A DNA stretch of 64,000 nt, from contig NC_092806.1 in assembly GCF_040954645.1 (NCBI RefSeq), forward strand, positions 136,104,976 to 136,168,975, given 5' to 3'. Each line of letters begins with the position of its first letter. Positions within the stretch are counted from its first letter, which is position 1. The position numbers were made by a program, and so were the translations under genes. Positions 1-10,263 of the stretch are shown piece by piece. Origin of the DNA: Diabrotica undecimpunctata. Taxonomy: Eukaryota; Arthropoda; Insecta; Coleoptera; Chrysomelidae. The notes below the pieces were generated by a model. The model made no database searches. It saw only the letters and a program-made list of their open reading frames with translations, and was not told the origin of the DNA.

Positions 1-1407
1 ACAATGAGTCTTAAAAGATAAATGAGAGTCGAAAGTCACTCCTAAAAACTTCACATCACTACAACTCAAAATACCCTCACCATTGATGGAAATACTTAAA
101 TCTGGTTTAGTAGAATTTGAACGGAATGTAAATGATAAAAATTTAGTTTTGTGAACGTTGAACAGGAGCGACTGATTACTGGACCAATCAGAGAAGGTCT
201 TCAGTGAGTTTGTTATTTTATCTTGTAAAAAATTTATGTCTTTATCGCGATATAGCATTGTTGAGTCATCAGCATAAACTGATACAAATGCATCAGACAT
301 TACATATGGTAGTTCATTAATATACAAAATAAATAATATCGGGCCCAATATGGAGCCTTGTGGTACTCCATTCTTATTAACAATCGGATCAGACATTGAA
401 ATCTTGAAGTTATTTTTCAATCTAACTATTTGGTGCCGGTCTTTCAGATAGGAACCAAACCAACTATGGGCAACTCCCCTAACACCATATCTGTACAATC
501 TATCGAGGAGTACATCGTGTTGCACACAATCAAAAGCACGACTGAGGTCACAAAAAATGGCAGTTGGATTTTCACTGTTTTCAATAGAGATTAAGACTTC
601 CTCATAGAAACTGTTAATGGCTGTGGAAGTAGAAAATTTATTTCGAAATCCATATTGATGCTTTGTGATAATTTGGTTGATCAGATTTGGTAGCATTGCA
701 TATTCAATAATCTTAGATATCACAGATGGAACAGACAATGGTCGAAAATTTGACATTAATTCATGATCACCTTGTTTTAATACCGGTGAAATGATAGAAG
801 TTTTCAACAAACTGGGAAAAACACCAGTATTAAAAGAAGCATTTATAATGTGAGTAAGTGGTGTCAAAATCTGAGACGCAATTTTCTTAATTACTATACC
901 TGACATTTTATCAAAACCACACGATGCTTTGTTTTTAATTTTATATTTTATTATGTCTAAGATATCTTTTTCTGTATCATAAGATAGGAACAAACTATTT
1001 TGAACAAAATCGTTGGAATGCTGAAAATTTAAATCTGATTTAATTATTTTACTAATTATATCTATTGGTGCATTTATAAAGTAATCATTAAATTTGTTAG
1101 ATATTATATCTGAATCTGTAATCCTAGTTTCATCTATTTTTAGACAGATATTTTTGTTATTTTTTTGTTTTCCATTAAGTTCATTTATAACAGCCCATGT
1201 GGTTTTGTTTTTGTTAGAGGATTCAGAGATTTTGTTAAAATAAAACTGACCCTTTGTGGCCTCAACAAGAACTTTGTGCTGATATTTTTTTTGTCTATAT
1301 AGAGTTTTCAGCTCAGGGTATGCCTTACTCAAAATATACAAATCCTTCAGACTATCTAAAGAAGATTTTACTTCTTGTGTGACCCATGTTTTTTTTATTT
1401 GGTTTTG
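1..1407 (-). CDS. LINE reverse transcriptase (CR1/Jockey-like), open frame cut by window edge
   Basis: Read on the minus strand, one frame stays open from a stop just above 1407 to the left edge of the window, about 469 codons. It encodes the RT of a non-LTR retrotransposon, which copies its own RNA at a nicked target. In order it shows a linker rich in Lys and Asn, the NFRPLSVPSVISKIIE block, QYGFRNKFST, the palm motif FCDLSRAFDCV, then GVPQGSILGPILF and the catalytic YADDS box near 260-275. The N-terminal endonuclease is absent: stops follow directly upstream, so the copy is 5'-truncated. The C-terminus lies outside the window. No stop or frameshift was found, unlike nearly every other LINE here, so the copy is probably young. 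CR1 versus Jockey placement is inferred from motif style only. Confidence 0.85.
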
Positions 1408-2329
1408 TTACTGTATAGATTACCCTTCAAATCCGCATAAAATGACAAGTGTAGTTTTGGTGCTATATATAATCATAAGTTGACAAATACACAAGGATTA
1501 CGAGTAGACATCTTTTTTTTAAATATTATTAGTGTTAAAGGTAGTGACAGTGGGTACTTTACAATGCCAGGTATATTTAGTTCTAATTCCAGAGCCTCTT
1601 TGGAACATACGAAAGTGAATAAACAGGATATGATCAGGAAAATATTAAAAAAACTAAAACAAAAAACAGGCCTAGGTAAAGAAGAATAAAAGCATATAAA
1701 AACAAATGGAAGTACTGACGGAGGATTTTAAGGGCTCCAATGACAAGTTGCTCTTTTAAACCACAGACGCAATAACACAGGTTTAATTTAAATAAAAATA
1801 TGTTCAAAAAAAATTACAAATTAAAAATAGATCCTAGGTAATATGAACAAAAAATTAAAATGTCAATCCTTGCAAAGACGGCATCGACGGCGCTATGACT
1901 CACTGTTTAATACCTATAAAAATTATAATAAAAATTAAATACAATTAATATCATAAAATTTAAATGTAATTACGGTATGTTAATAAACGCTCGGCGAAGA
2001 CGGGAAGGAACAGCTCGAATGAATAGAAATGGAACGGGCCAATACATAAAAATAAACGAAGAGAAAACGAAAAAGGAGGAAATCCGTAATAAGGGTTTCA
2101 CCTTAGTTACAAAGGCGACCAATAAAAATAAAAATAAAAACAATAAAATGAAAAAAAAAATACCAAAAAAATCCAAAGAAGACAAGAACCTAAAACAAAT
2201 GGGAATTTATAGGAAACAAGTAAAAAACATTAAATAACAAAGAAAAAGATCTCCTAAATATCTATAAAAAAAATAAACAGAGAACCATCAATGGCTTCTA
2301 AGAAGAAAATTAATTATTAAAGCATAAAA
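1408..2329. other. AT-rich stretch, no gene recognised
   Basis: Two short plus-strand frames (1480-1689 and 1977-2237) are open. The second is almost wholly Lys, Asn and Glu from A-rich DNA and looks non-coding. No domain, tRNA or clear repeat was recognised. Confidence 0.5.
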
Positions 2330-3160
2330 GAATGCCTGCTCCAGATGGATTGATTGCAATGGAAACTACAACTGTAAGAATAAATCAGAAAAAAAGAGTA
2401 ATTAAAATAACCTCAGCTTATCTGAGGCTACAATGTCCAATCGAAAATGAAGATTTGGATAATCTACTAGAGAAATAAATATTTTATAATGATAGGTGAC
2501 TTAAATGCTAGACCTCCGGATTATCGTGACTAATCAACAAACAGGAACGTTAAAGTACTATGTACTTACCTAGATTGGAAACAAAATACAACAACAATAG
2601 GACCGAAGAACCAACGCATTTTTCTTTAGGTGACAGATTGCTTTTATCCTTCAATAGCAATTTTGCATTTGATATGCAGTATGTGATATATTTATTGTAG
2701 GAAGAGGAGACCATAATCCACTATTACTAAATATAGAAGAAAATTAATACACTCTACGAACACCAGAAGAGGAAAACAAATTGACCAACTTTCAGAATAA
2801 TTGTAGGCGCAAACTTTGACACAATTCCTACAACAACACGGTTAATAAGTTAGAAGAAAAAGACACAGAACTTGAAAGATGCATACATAATGCATTTGAA
2901 AAAAGCACATTCACGGAGGAAAAGTCAACTGAAAAGGAAGGATTATAAGAAATAAGCAACAACTTAAAAGATTTGCCAAGAGGAAAATAGGATGCTTGGA
3001 AAAGGTAATAGAAAATTGAAATATAAGTCAGAAGAACAGCAAAGCTCCTAAACAGGGAAGTTACGAAGCAATTACAAGAGCATAGAAACAAATATTGGTA
3101 TGATTTTATTCAACAATTAAACCCCAACTAACCGTCTATACAAATGACAATCAGTAAACA
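2330..3160 (+). pseudogene. Jockey-type LINE remnant: endonuclease and linker
   Basis: Plus-strand peptide pieces in shifting frames match the N-terminal half of a Jockey-type polyprotein. They include ITSAYLRLQCPIENEDLDNL near 2409-2468, the endonuclease core FIMIGDLNAR near 2482-2511, GRGDHNP near 2701, and near 3060-3130 a linker close to LQEHRNKYWYDFIQQLNPN that precedes the RT in this family. At least four stops or frame changes break it. The RT is missing; the piece stops before the Tc1 element at 3327. Family placement follows motif order. Confidence 0.6.
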
Positions 3161-3326
3161 TCTATACGATTATGACATACAATTTGGCCGGAACGGATAT
3201 ATAGCTTCTTGGTCAATGAGTACCATATCATATATGGCGAGACTTTAATCTTCGGACATGAGAACTTCTTACTTCGGAGAATCGCTCATATTACCATAAG
3301 CTAGGATTTACTATATTGACTATATA

Positions 3327-4837
3327 CACACAACGCAAAAGTCTAGGGATATTTTTATAAATAGACGTATTTTGTTTATCTGTAATCAACTGAAAAAAAA
3401 AATACAAAATTTGTAGTTTAAATTGTTGGTTAATATGTCAAAAACCATAAATTGCAAAAAACAGAAAATTGGAGCAAAAAAAAAAAAATATATTGCAAAT
3501 CACCCATCTTTCACATACCATCATAAAGTGTTAAAAATGCGAAATATAAACTTAAAATAAAGTATGGCCACCACGTTGGTTTATCACAGCTCTACATCTA
3601 CTGTTCATGCTTTGAATCACATTGTTAATGTCTGCTTGACGTAGTTGTGTCCATTGTTCTATCAGAAGCTCTTTTAATTGAAATTCATTGTAGATATTAC
3701 CCATATGTGGAGTAAATCTTCGTTGGAGCATGTCCCATACATGCTCAATGGGATTCAAGTCCGGTGATCGTGCTGGCCACAATACCCTCGTTATCCAACC
3801 AGTTTGTTACAATATGCGCAACATGTGGCCGAGCGTTATCATGCATAAAGTAAAAATTTTCTTCAACAGCAGCAGCAAACGGGCGCACAACAGGTTCAAG
3901 AATAGTGTCCAAATATTGCTGACTTGTGAGAAAGCCACGTGAGAAAATGAGGTCAGTTCTATCGTCAACCATGATTCCGCCCCATACCATTAATGTACCA
4001 CCTCTGTATGTATACACTTCTTGAAGATGTCGTAATCGTTCTCCATTTCCGAGTCGTCTCCAAACTCTAGTCCGACGATAATCTGGATGAAATCCTTATC
4101 TAGACTCGTCACTAAACAAAACTGTGGCCCAGTAATTGTCAGTCCAATTCTGTAACTCTTGAAATCAGGTTAATTTTGCAGCGCGATTACCTCTAGATAA
4201 AGGTGGACATCTCAGTGGTCGCCGACTACGAAAATTGGCTTCATGGAGACGATTCCTCACAGTACTGCTGCTAATTGTTACATTATGTGCAAGCTGTAAT
4301 TCATTAACCATTTCGGGTGCTGTAATTGTTGGTTGCCTTCTGGCATTTAAAATTAAATATCGGTCTTGAGCGACGGTTGTAGAGCGACCACTTTCTGGAT
4401 GTTGCTCGGCTGGACTCCCAGTGTCTCTAAATCGACGCCACAAACGACTTACGACGCTTTGGGAGACACCCAGCTGGTCAGCAACTTGAGTTTGTCGCAT
4501 ACCAGCTTGAAGGAGTCTCGCGGCTCTATTCATCTCATCCAACGTTAAATGTTGTCGTTGCATGGTAAAAAGACAATATCTTTAACTCACCTATTAAGCA
4601 AGAATGGTATAAAGTGACTAAAATTAAAAACAAACAAAACATAAAAATGTCGATTTTTTTGTCCCTTATAAAAAACATTCTAAAACACGTATTGCTATCA
4701 GTTTTACAATTTTTTTTTTGATAAGAAGTGAGTGTCTGTATCAACAATTATAGTACAAGCAAATTTATATAGTCATGAAATTTCTGTCATTGGTATTGTC
4801 AAATTATAAAAATATCCTTAGACTTTTGCGTTGTGTG
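3327..4837 (-). mobile_element. Tc1-like DNA transposon with complete ends
   Basis: A 1511-bp element bounded by 34-bp terminal inverted repeats that begin CACACAACGCAAAAGTCTA. The two ends (3327-3360 and 4804-4837) differ at one base. TA lies directly outside both ends (3325-3326 and 4838-4839), the target duplication expected of Tc1/mariner cut-and-paste elements. The interior holds one minus-strand transposase gene, now broken. Size, TIR length and TSD fit an ordinary Tc1 family member. Confidence 0.9.
3552..4563 (-). pseudogene. Tc1-type transposase, inactivated
   Basis: The minus-strand frame starts with ATG at 4563 and encodes two helix-turn-helix units (GMRQTQVADQLGVSQSVVSR, then a second around STVRNRLHEANFRSRRP) that would bind the TIRs. 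The catalytic part follows: FSDESR carries the first Asp, FMHDNARPH the second, and DLNPIEHVWD the Glu, a Tc1-type DD(34)E triad. It is broken by a stop after RGNRAAKLT (4165), another stop after FSDESR, and a frameshift near 3780 that seems to have lost a few bases just before the WPARSPDLNP block. The protein ends at 3552. It cannot be made intact from this copy. Confidence 0.9.
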
Positions 4838-4894
4838 TATTTACATAGGTGTGTGCGTGTGTTTGTGTATGTGTGTGTTGATTGGGGGATTTAT

Positions 4895-5730
4895 ACCTTT
4901 AAGGAAGGTTGTTACTCCTTTTTATGCGCAGTCTTCCGATGATTCTTCTGCCAATTGGTGACATATCTCTTGCTATTTTGACGACACGGCTCTCCCCCAT
5001 TCTTCTTAAGCGGTTATTCCATTCTTTTTTTTATTTAGTGTCCATTCCTTTATACACTATACGTTACATTTTCTTCTAATGTCTTCACTTTTCTTTCGAT
5101 CTCTTAGCGTATTTCTTGTAATTCTTCTTAGTACTCTAATATCTACCGTTTCCAGTCGCCTTTTTGTTCTGGCTGTGTGGTCTGGTTTCTGAGGCATATG
5201 CTATTATTGGTCTTATACTGGCTTTATAAAGTCTTGACTTCATCTCCATGTTAATGTGTCGGTTTACCATATAGTATTATGAAGGTCTATTTTCTTTAAG
5301 TTTTTGGTTTATTTACCCTAAGTTTTAGGGTAGTATTCAACAAGTTTATACCTCTGCAGTTTTCTGGCTGTTTTTATCTACTTTTTTGAATAGCAGAATT
5401 AGTTCGCTCGTTCTTCATTCTTTTAATATTTTATGTCGTTTTATAATTTTATTATTTAATGTTGTTTGTTCTGTCAATGCTGCTTCAAAATATTGCAGTA
5501 ATTCGTTTGGTATTCTGTCTTTACCTGCTTAGCTTTTCAAGTATTTTATGAACTCCCTGTATACTTATATTCAGTTCTGCATTTTTGGTAATTTCTGGTG
5601 TTTCCGGTTCTAGCGTAGTTTGTTCTTCCTCGGCATATAGCTTTTTTAGGTGGTCAATCCATGTACCCTTGTTTTGGTTCTATTAGTTCTTTTACCTCCA
5701 TTCGTTGACCTTTTATAACGCGCCATATTT
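4895..5730 (-). pseudogene. LINE remnant (RTE-like C-terminus plus RT start), internally deleted
   Basis: Minus-strand reading gives, from 5730 down, an RT N-terminal block resembling IPNELLQYFEAALTEQ and LILLFKK. Near 5300 it jumps to the C-terminal region: SRLYKASIRPIIAYASET at about 5180-5250, then EWNNRLRRMGESRVVKIARD and SPIGRRIIGRLR at 4920-5020. The catalytic RT core is missing, so a large internal deletion is inferred. Stops occur in all parts. A second copy of the C-terminal segment lies at 47380-47830. Confidence 0.7.
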
Positions 5731-5900
5731 CCTTTTGCAGACCATAAAAATCATGTTCGATTGTCAAGGAACATCAAGTAGATATTTTTATCCTAAAAAA
5801 TTTAGATGATCTATATTATTAAGACATTTTATCAATTAGGTGCCTCATCTAAATCATATTATAATACAAAATAAAGAGTATTATTAAATATTAGTGTTTT

Positions 5901-6104
5901 AAAAAGGAAAAGACAGTTAAGATTTTATTTCACGTATAGGGAGCTTGCGCATCCGTTTATACATATTTCAGCCCAATAGGCATATTGGGCGTACAGAGCG
6001 TTTGCGAAAGCCGTTCTGATGATGCCTATTGGGCTGAAATATGTATAAACGGATGCGCAAGCTCCCTATACGTGAAATAAAATCTTAACTGTCTTTTTCT
6101 TTTT
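5901..6104. repeat. Short inverted repeat (82-bp arms) with hammerhead in centre/right arm
   Basis: The arms 5901-5982 and 6023-6104 are reverse complements with a single mismatch, separated by a 40-bp spacer. No coding frame fits. The spacer contributes the CUGAUGA box and the right arm contributes the rest of a hammerhead-ribozyme fold (see 6000-6062). The left arm read on the other strand lacks the CUGAUGA box, so only the plus transcript can form it. The design resembles terminal repeats of Penelope-like elements arranged head to head; that origin is inferred. Confidence 0.85.
6000..6062 (+). ncRNA. Hammerhead-ribozyme-like motif (PLE type)
   Basis: Self-cleaving RNA fold read by eye. 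Stem I pairs GUUUGCG (6000-6006) with CGCAAGC (6056-6062) and CCGUU (6011-6015) with AACGG (6048-6052), leaving an AAAG/AUG internal loop where natural hammerheads make loop-loop contacts. The core CUGAUGA is at 6016-6022. Stem II is GCCU/GGGC closed by a U-U mismatch next to the core. GAAA is at 6036-6039, stem III is the tiny palindrome AUAUGUAU (6039-6046), and the cleavage nucleotide H17 is A at 6047. Minimal stem III is typical of PLE hammerheads. The U-U pair at the base of stem II may weaken it. Confidence 0.6.
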
Positions 6105-7313
6105 ATTTCGATATACTCTGTACGAGTACTAGAAACCAATTCGCTAAGAATTTTGCTTAGTTGAGAAGATATGTTGTGGAATGCAATTTTTAGATTCCCC
6201 ATATCTCTCTTAACATCTTTATCAACGTCTGTTTTGCCTTGCAATTCTTAGAAGGCACAGATTAAAGCGGAATTCTTGAATTTGGTTTCGAAAATTAGTC
6301 TACGATTTGATTAGTGGTTTATTATCAACTTTTTATTGTCCCCGTGATCAAGATGTCATAATTTTACAAAAAAAGCTTGTTTTGGCTTTATACATTCCTT
6401 TTGATTCTTATAGACTATTTTATTGGCATTTTATTATTATTTTTAACTAAAACTAAATAAATTTAAATTTAGATTTGTACTCAAACTAAAATTATTTGAT
6501 CTATTACGACTAACAATCACACTTAAATTCCGAAAACACACTTGTGGTTATTCCGACCAATTTAAACTCTCGAGCGTGTTACTAAATAACAGCAAACTGT
6601 AATTTATACGGCTTACAAAATACCGAGTTCGGCGCCAACAATACATCTATTTTAAATTTGTATGAAATCGAGTGTACATACTCAATGTTTTTATTTATAT
6701 TCACCCTATACTAATTTCTAATAATCCAATGTCAATACCGTAGTTTACTATCAAAAATTATCAGCAGTAAATACACACATAAATTTATCTGCCAGACCAT
6801 ATGGAACAAAAATATAATTATGTTGTGTCAATATGTATTACTCATACAATAATTTAAAACCGTAATAAAAGCCATTTAACGACGACCAACACGAAAAAGA
6901 GTATAATGCATTTATGGAAAGTAAGAGACATAGTTCGAAACTTGGGATGTAAAGTCTTTAAATACAAGAGAGCAGAAAATAATCAAAGAGCTTGTAAAGA
7001 TAATATAGACACATAAATAGGAAAAACGATCTAAGTCACATTATACCCGAAATTTAGTTGTACATCATTTCTTATAGTTTCGTATTTGCTCTTTTACCCT
7101 GCGCACTCGAAATTAACAAAAAACCGATCCAAGTCACTAAAAACTTCGAATAAAAAATAAGTACTGTATGGAAAAGCGATCGAACTCCGTGCGTTGTACG
7201 AAAAACCGATCGAAATCCATAAAACTGTCAAGCAGGTTGTGATGTTTGTTGGTTGTTTCAGTTGTAAAACAGATCTCGTAGTTAGTGGATGTCGGTACAC
7301 GTGCTCTGGAAAT
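6105..7313. other. AT-rich stretch, no gene recognised
   Basis: No coding frame, terminal repeat or RNA gene is supported here. From about 7194 a frame opens into the DDE-like gene, but its more likely start is the ATG at 7314. Confidence 0.5.
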
Positions 7314-9080
7314 ATGAGTGATGTTATTGTTAGTAGTATCGATAGTAATACTAAATCAATAAATAAATCGTGTAAACGAAAACATTTCGGTCTCATTAAC
7401 GATGCGACCAAGAAAATTAGAAACCACACTTATGAAATTGGTGAATCATGTAACTTATTTATTTATTTAGCGTATGGACTTTCACAGTACGATAAATATA
7501 CAAATACAATAATATATACATATATATTAAATATATTATTTAAACACTAAAGATGAAAGAATGAATGACACTAAATATTAATGTCCAATTTACATAGCCA
7601 TTCAATTGCTTCTGGGGAACATTTCGCAAAGTCCTGGAGGTTTCCACGGTAGGCACGATTCAAGCAGTCTGAAACACAATGGCTTATGGTCTGTCTAGAT
7701 TGTCCGCAATCGCACTGTGGACTTTCTGCACGACCCCACCTGAACAGCGAATCAGCACATTTACCATATCCGGTACGTATACGATTAAGCCTTGCCCAAG
7801 TGGACCGGGGCAGATTTGATCCGATGAAACCCTGATGATGTAACTGTAAAAGGTTCAAGAATTTGGACGTAATTACTGATATGCAGAAACGGGATTTAAT
7901 TAACAATTTCAATTTAATGTGCGACAGAAATGAACAAAACCATCATTTATGTGGCCTTATTAGCATAAATAATGTACAAAGACGACGTCCAAGGAGACCT
8001 TAAGCATCAGCAAATTTGCGAGAAAACGCTTTGAAGTACAAAGTAAGGCATTTTGACAAGAAAGCACAGCAGTTTAAGGAAGTGCAAGTATGTCAAACAG
8101 CTTTTATTAATTTACATGGAATTACAAATCGAATACAAATAACTCTCAAAAAATACCTCAAAGGTGTATGTCATGATAAAAGGGGAAAGCACACAAACCA
8201 TCCTCACCAGGTTACTGAAGAAATTTTGGGGACAAAAGTCACATTAAAGTCTAAAAAGATACGAGAAGAGTATATCTTAAAGAAACACTAAACATTACAA
8301 AAATGTATAAGAGCTATGAAATTTACAGAAATATTTTTCTGAAAGATTTTAATATTAGTTTTGGATACCCACGATCTGATACATGTAGCACATGTGATGC
8401 TGCAAAATAAAAATTGAATCTTTGGAATCTTAATTATTATTATCACGTGGAATAGAACAGGAAGGTAAATTATTATCAGAAGTGAGAAAAATAGAAACTG
8501 TTGACAAGTTACATAAGCTAAGAGCACAAGCTTCTTACAATCTAAAACGGACAAAAAAGAAAACAGCGAGAAAGTTTTAACGTACATGTATTATCTCCGA
8601 ATCGATCTGTTTTTTACACATACCCGCAAACCATCGCAAAGAAAAGTGCTATATCATTTTTGTACAAAAGTTCTCAGTTTAGAAGTAGGCACCTTCTCAT
8701 ATTTTGCGACTCATGCGCTGGTCAAAATAAAGATTATACATTAATTAAATTGTAACACCACTAAGATCATGTAAAGAAACGGTTTGACTCTATCCGTCTC
8801 GTATTTCCAATGCGAGTATTTTGGATTGATTAATCAAAAACCTGAGTGAAAGTTTCTGAGCAGTGGAATAACGTGTTTAAAGCGACAAGATCAAAACCAA
8901 CACATTTCGATGTAATTTGTTGCAATCAAGAAATCTTCTTTGCTTGCACAAACCCAAAAAGTTCTTCAAATGTTTAGCCCAAACAACGTTATAGTGGATT
9001 AATACCAATATCTTTCTTAAACTATGAGCATCTTCAAGAACTTCTTCCAAATTTCAAGGAAGTAAATAAAAATCTGTGTA
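7314..9080 (+). pseudogene. Decayed DDE-like insect gene, probably transposon-derived
   Basis: An insect protein family of unknown function with transposase-like features, recognised from motif order. The first part (ATG 7314) reaches KKIRNHTYEIGESC. After a LINE insertion the same frame continues NCKRFKNLDVITDMQKRDL, RNEQNHHLCGLISINNVQRR (7900-7990), KVRHFDKKAQQFKEVQVCQ, DKRGKHTNHP (8186-8215), YEIYRNIFLKDFNISFGYPR with CSTCD (8317-8395), KPSQRKVLYHF near 8630, and the Asp-containing LLIFCDSCAGQNKDYTLIKL at 8690-8755. Weaker pieces run to about 9080. Stops and frameshifts after 8000 make it non-functional. CDSCAGQNK resembles a catalytic-Asp motif seen in these proteins; the remaining catalytic residues could not be placed. 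Confidence 0.65.
7455..7834 (-). mobile_element. 5'-truncated LINE 3' end inserted in the DDE-like gene
   Basis: A 380-bp minus-strand insertion flanked by a 10-bp near-duplication (7445-7454 and 7835-7844, one mismatch). It has a (TAAA)n-like 3' tail at its left end and encodes the tail of a Jockey/I-type polyprotein: RSTWARLNRIRTGYGKCADS, then a zinc-knuckle-like CDCGQSRQTISHCVSDC. The same C-terminus and tail occur at 37085-37500, so both belong to one LINE family. Removing the insert and one duplicate rejoins the host gene in frame. Confidence 0.8.
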
Positions 9081-9399
9081 CAGCAAAATTACATGTGTGT
9101 ATTATAGTACATAAAGTTTTCTTTTATTTGCAGACACTTCAGCCAGAACTGGACTTAGATAAATTTTACCACACATTTTTATGACATCACATTTTTATTA
9201 ATTTTTTGTTTCTGTAATTTAAAATTCAAATATAAAAGCTGTTTTTGATAATAATACTAATATCTTTACAGTAGGTTTTGAAAAAAAAATAATTTTCATT
9301 TTTGTCATCACCACTCCTTTAAAACGTTTTTAATCTTTAATTAGGAATATCCCAACACTATTTAGATGTGACTTAGATCGTTTTTCCCCTGTACTCTTC
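9081..9399. other. AT-rich gap, nothing recognised
   Basis: Lies between the DDE-like remnant and the next LINE; no motif seen. Confidence 0.4.
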
Positions 9400-10263
9400 A
9401 TATGTGAACATTTTCTCTCTCTCTTTAATCCTGACCCCCGGACAAAATGTAGTGATGTCGTGTATTGTCTGTCTCCAAAAATCTCTGTCTCTAGTCATTT
9501 ATTTTAACTCACGCATAGGTCTTTTGTATATTCCTGTAATTTGGTCGATGAATCTTGTTGGGATCTTACTCGTGATCTTGCTTTCTACGTTTCCTTGTAT
9601 AATAAGTCTTTCCACGTTTTTTGTGTCTGCTCTCATAACATGTCCAAATTATTTTAATTGTTTAAGATGGACTTTGCTAAATAGTCGTTTGCTGACTTCT
9701 AGCTCACTTAGAAATAAATTATTTATCCTGTTGTCGATCTACGGAATCCGTAATATTCTTCTCCAATAGAACATTTCAGTGGCGTCCATCTTTCTTCTTT
9801 CCGCTTGTCGTAAAATCCAAGATTTACATCCTTATATCAATATTGGGAATATTAAGCAGTTGATCAAGCTTATTTTTAGAATTTGTAAAATTTGAGAGTC
9901 CTTTCATATTTTGGCCATCTTTTCTACGGCAACTTTTGCTAGATCACATCTACGTTTTATTTCTTCCTGTAGTGACCTTGTGTTTGTGACCAATGATCTT
10001 AGATATAAATATAAACTTACAACCACAAACCGGTTAATCGTCGTTTTGTGTGGATGGTAATGGATGATTGTTATGTAGTCTACCGACTATTATGATCTTT
10101 GCCTCTATGTTAAAGTGCTGTGTCGTCTGCAAAACGTAGGTTGTTTATTTTTTGGCCATTTATTGAGATGCTATTTTCCCATGCTTTGAGCGCTTTTCTC
10201 ATAATATACATACTTCCCATATGTATTAAATAATGTGGGGAGAGTATACACCCTTGTCTGACT
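9400..10263 (-). pseudogene. LINE remnant: RT fragment plus C-terminal domain
   Basis: Minus-strand pieces from right to left: GCILSP followed by KAWENSISINGQKINNLRFA and DDTAL, the RT catalytic block (10110-10260). Near 9940-10000 comes SLQEEIKRRCDLAKVAVEKM, then GCKSWILRQAERRKMDATEM and WRRILRIP at 9750-9850, and a C-terminal tail ending DRDFWRQTIHDITTFCPG at about 9440-9490. This is the RTE-like layout, with stops and deletions. At its right end the next LINE's GAAGAAG tail abuts the RT block directly, so that LINE apparently inserted into this one. Confidence 0.7.

Noticed and set aside
1977..2237. Lys/Asn-rich 86-codon frame
   Set aside because: Composition follows A-rich DNA; the opposite strand is equally open, so no coding evidence.
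9404..9769. Plus-strand 121-codon frame
   Set aside because: Antisense of an RTE-like C-terminal domain recognisable on the minus strand.
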